A stretch of 7,561 nucleotides of DNA from VHBM01 sp052386635 (GTDB lineage: Archaea; Thermoproteota; Nitrososphaeria; Nitrososphaerales; Nitrosopumilaceae): assembly GCA_052386635.1 (NCBI GenBank), contig JBQTJY010000047.1:1-7561 (forward strand), written 5' to 3'. Position 1 is the first letter of the stretch. The number at the start of each line of letters is the position of its first letter. Below the pieces are notes generated by a model. The model was not told the DNA's origin. It saw nothing but the letters and a program-made list of their open reading frames with translations, and did not search any database. Position numbers and translations under genes: made by a program. Shown piece by piece: positions 5,778 through 7,561 of the stretch.

Positions 5778-6956
5778 GTGGATACAAAAAATATTGGCCT
5801 AAGAGATATTGAGGTTGCAGACACCAGAATATCCGATATAGACGGAGAAAGAGGCAGACTCATCTATCGTGGTTATGATATCTTAGATCTTACAAAAAAC
5901 TCTAATTTTGAGGAAACTGCATATCTTCTTCTTCATGACAGGCTGCCTTCAAAGACAGAGTTAGATGATTTTAAGGCAAGGCTTGCAGATGCGCGCTTGA
6001 TTCCAACACACATGCAAGAAAACATGGGAAATTGGAGAAAGGATGCAGACCCTATGGATGCGCTTCAGGCCTTTGTTGCAGCCCTTGGTGGCTATTATGA
6101 TGAAGAGTTTTCAAGCAAGAATGCAAGCTATGATAGGGCCATCAACCTTATCGCAAAGGTTCCAACAATCATTGCAAGCTGGGAAAGAATTAGAAATAAT
6201 AAAAAAATCATAAATCCAGATCCAAAGCTAAGTCATGCTGCAAACTTTCTTTACATGCTATTTGGCGAAAAGCCAGACGCAGAAGTTGAGAATATTTTAG
6301 ACGTTTGCCTTATTCTTCATGCAGACCACAGCTTTAATGCATCAACCTTTGCTGCAAGACAGGTTGCATCAACACGAGCTCATATGTTCTCTGCTGCAAG
6401 TGCGGGAATTGGTGCACTAAGTGGTGAGCTTCATGGAGGGGCAAACTATGAGGTAATGAAGATGTTACTTGATATTCAAACAATAGACATTGTAGAGCCA
6501 TGGATCATAGAACAAATAGAAAAAGGAAATAAGATTATGGGAATGGGTCATGCAGTATACAAGACATATGACCCACGAGCTTTGGTGCTAAAAGAGCTTT
6601 CAAAAAAGCTTGCTAAAAAAACAGGTCAGCCTTGGTATGCCATTACAGAAAAGGTAGAGCAGATAACAATTCGTGAGATGAAAAAACGAAAAGGTGTAGA
6701 CATTTACCCAAACGTTGACCTGTACAGTGCATCAGTGTACTATATGATGAATATACCAATGGACCTTAACACACCAATTTTTGCAATATCTAGATGTGCC
6801 GGATGGGCAGCTCATATAATCGAAGAAAAGTTTGCCGAGGCTGCACCAAAGCCTGCATTGTATAGACCAAAGGCAACATATGTTGGAAAATATTGTGGGC
6901 CAGAAGGCTGCAAGTATACCCCACTTGATTTAAGACCTGAACAACAAGCAAGTTAA
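5778..6956 (+). CDS. gltA: Citrate synthase
   Basis: Citrate synthase condenses acetyl-CoA with oxaloacetate; in an autotrophic ammonia oxidiser it would feed 2-oxoglutarate and glutamate synthesis. The 392-residue protein shows the N-terminal signature SDIDGERGRLIYRGYDI (19-35) and active-site blocks HADHSFNAST (H184), GELHGGANYEVM (H219), and GMGHAVYKTYDPRA (H258 and R267). The catalytic aspartate falls in NVDLYSASVYY (D314) and the citrate-binding arginine in ISRCAGW (R339). It ends with the family's GPEG...YTPL segment. All catalytic residues are present, and length is normal for archaeal and short bacterial-type enzymes. Related 2-methylcitrate synthases share these motifs, so substrate preference is inferred. 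CGPEGC (373-378) places two cysteines near the C-terminus. The start codon is GTG. The stop overlaps the convergent small gene by 4 bases. Confidence 0.96.
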   Translation: MDTKNIGLRDIEVADTRISDIDGERGRLIYRGYDILDLTKNSNFEETAYLLLHDRLPSKTELDDFKARLADARLIPTHMQENMGNWRKDADPMDALQAFVAALGGYYDEEFSSKNASYDRAINLIAKVPTIIASWERIRNNKKIINPDPKLSHAANFLYMLFGEKPDAEVENILDVCLILHADHSFNASTFAARQVASTRAHMFSAASAGIGALSGELHGGANYEVMKMLLDIQTIDIVEPWIIEQIEKGNKIMGMGHAVYKTYDPRALVLKELSKKLAKKTGQPWYAITEKVEQITIREMKKRKGVDIYPNVDLYSASVYYMMNIPMDLNTPIFAISRCAGWAAHIIEEKFAEAAPKPALYRPKATYVGKYCGPEGCKYTPLDLRPEQQAS

Positions 6957-7159
6957 TTTCTTGAATTAAGCCACTGTTTTGCTCTAGAGTTTACATCGTG
7001 TTTGTAGAGAACCTCAAAGACCATGTCATAAAATGAGATTCCTTTTTGTCGTGCTTGCTCATCAAGCCACTTTATTCCATCTGCAAGCTCCGGATCATAT
7101 TGTGCAAACTCGACTAGATCATCTACCATCTTTGTAAAGAAGGAGTGTGATTCGAGCAT
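6953..7159 (-). CDS. Small protein of unknown function (68 aa) with G-x-SFYD motif
   Basis: I do not recognise this protein. The frame is open further upstream, to 7369, but that stretch overlaps the divergent RNase H-like gene and reads as unlikely protein, so I choose ATG 7159 (MLESHSFFTK). The resulting 68 residues form an amphipathic, mostly helical chain (MVDDLVEFAQYDPELADGIK, WLDEQARQ), then GISFYDMVFEVLY (40-52), and end KQWLNSRN. There is no signal peptide or Cys. A TATA-like element 47 bases upstream supports this start, leaving a leader of about 20 bases; in-frame TTG or CTG codons slightly further upstream are alternatives. It overlaps the citrate synthase stop by 4 bases. Confidence 0.65.
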   Translation of the reverse strand: MLESHSFFTKMVDDLVEFAQYDPELADGIKWLDEQARQKGISFYDMVFEVLYKHDVNSRAKQWLNSRN

Positions 7160-7190
7160 TGCAATGGCATTTCCAAGTATGCTATTCAGA

Positions 7191-7215
7191 CGTAAATTCA
7201 AATTATATAGACAAA
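7191..7215. promoter_or_regulatory. Shared TATA element for divergent small gene and RNase H-like gene
   Basis: AATTATATAG (7201-7210) contains TTATATA, a near-symmetric TATA box. To the right it is centred 31 bases before ATG 7237, matching a nearly leaderless start; to the left it would start transcription near 7179, about 20 bases before ATG 7159. One bidirectional element may therefore serve both genes. Confidence 0.45.
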
Positions 7216-7236
7216 TGACACCTTTTTGGTTGACAT

Positions 7237-7561
7237 ATGAAGCATGTGTTCTATTGTGATGGAAATCAAAAAAAGATTGCATGGGTAATACAAACAGACG
7301 GTAATGCAATCGAACAGCTACGAGACCATGCAGACATTTACCTAGACAAGGTAACAGATGAACAATCAAGATTCATTGCACTACATGTTGGAGTTTTTTG
7401 GGGAATTGGAAAATTTATCATAAAAAATAATGACACTGTAAGCATAATGATTGATTCAAAATCAATGTTTGCACATCTCAACGGAGACCAACAAAGTGAT
7501 GATTCCTTTATACAAAATAGATCATTTTTCATACAACAGATTGTAGAACAAAGAAAACTAA
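7237..7561 (+). CDS. RNase H-like fold protein, N-terminal part (runs off window)
   Basis: This gene opens at ATG 7237, after an in-frame TGA at 7231-7233, and stays open to the window edge (108 codons seen). The translation follows the RNase HI pattern. Strand 1 has HVFYCDGN (D8); the helix TDEQSRFIALHVGVFWGIGK (40-59) matches the family's TNxxAExxAL helix, and the strand SIMIDSKSMFAHLNG (69-83) matches the DS motif (D73). Family members cut RNA in RNA-DNA hybrids or act as related nucleases. The glutamate expected in the helix is replaced by R45, so activity may be altered or E42 may substitute. The fourth catalytic residue lies beyond the edge. The fold call is moderately sure and the enzymatic function uncertain. 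Confidence 0.72.
   Translation, partial: MKHVFYCDGNQKKIAWVIQTDGNAIEQLRDHADIYLDKVTDEQSRFIALHVGVFWGIGKFIIKNNDTVSIMIDSKSMFAHLNGDQQSDDSFIQNRSFFIQQIVEQRKL

Noticed and set aside
7160..7369. Long upstream extension of the 68-aa small gene
   Set aside because: The extension overlaps the divergent RNase H-like gene and its promoter, and its translation looks like non-coding sequence; ATG 7159 is better placed relative to the TATA element.
7338..7532. Minus-strand open frame of 64 codons
   Set aside because: It is antisense to the RNase H-like gene, whose translation shows family motifs; the antisense translation has none.

Overview
This AT-rich, gene-dense window looks like the chromosome of an ammonia-oxidising archaeon of the Nitrososphaerota (Thaumarchaeota), probably a Nitrosopumilus-type marine lineage. 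The case rests on an archaeal ESCRT/Cdv division ATPase with an N-terminal MIT domain, a TrmB-type regulator, a small archaeal-style DHH phosphoesterase, and TATA-like boxes that often sit 20-30 bases before the start codon with no clear Shine-Dalgarno sequence, as expected for leaderless archaeal transcripts. No tRNA, rRNA, CRISPR array, insertion sequence or transposase gene was recognised.

Left part (1-2630, minus strand). From its promoter leftwards there is an ESCRT-III/CdvB-like helical protein, a small unassigned helical protein, the Vps4-type ATPase CdvC, and then the 5' part of carA (carbamoyl-phosphate synthase small subunit), which leaves the window at base 1. The first three genes are tightly packed and look like a membrane-remodelling operon: an ESCRT-III-like polymer subunit, a possible accessory factor and the disassembly ATPase. 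The cdvC reading frame is broken near its 3' end. The recognisable C-terminal tail of the family continues in the -1 frame down to base 352, so this is either a sequencing or assembly indel, a true mutation, or (least likely) a recoding event. The middle gene may also end early: an in-frame extension follows its stop and ends exactly at the cdvC start codon.

Centre (2597-5658). A divergent promoter region with an 11-bp direct repeat separates the Cdv-like operon from a TrmB-family regulator with an additional C-terminal domain. The regulator is followed at 28 bases by a RidA/YjgF-family protein. RidA converges on a DHH/DHHA1 phosphoesterase, overlapping it by 4 bases, and a 70-residue unassigned gene lies upstream of the phosphoesterase.

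Right part (5659-7561). A citrate synthase with an intact active site starts at GTG. It converges with a second small unassigned gene, again with a 4-base overlap. A single TATA element then seems to serve that small gene and a divergent RNase H-like gene that runs off the right edge. The RNase H-like protein keeps two acidic positions of the family but seems to have arginine in place of the conserved helix glutamate.

The most interesting part is the operon at about 352-2596, a candidate ESCRT-III-like/accessory/CdvC module. All function calls come from motif reading by eye; no database search was run.
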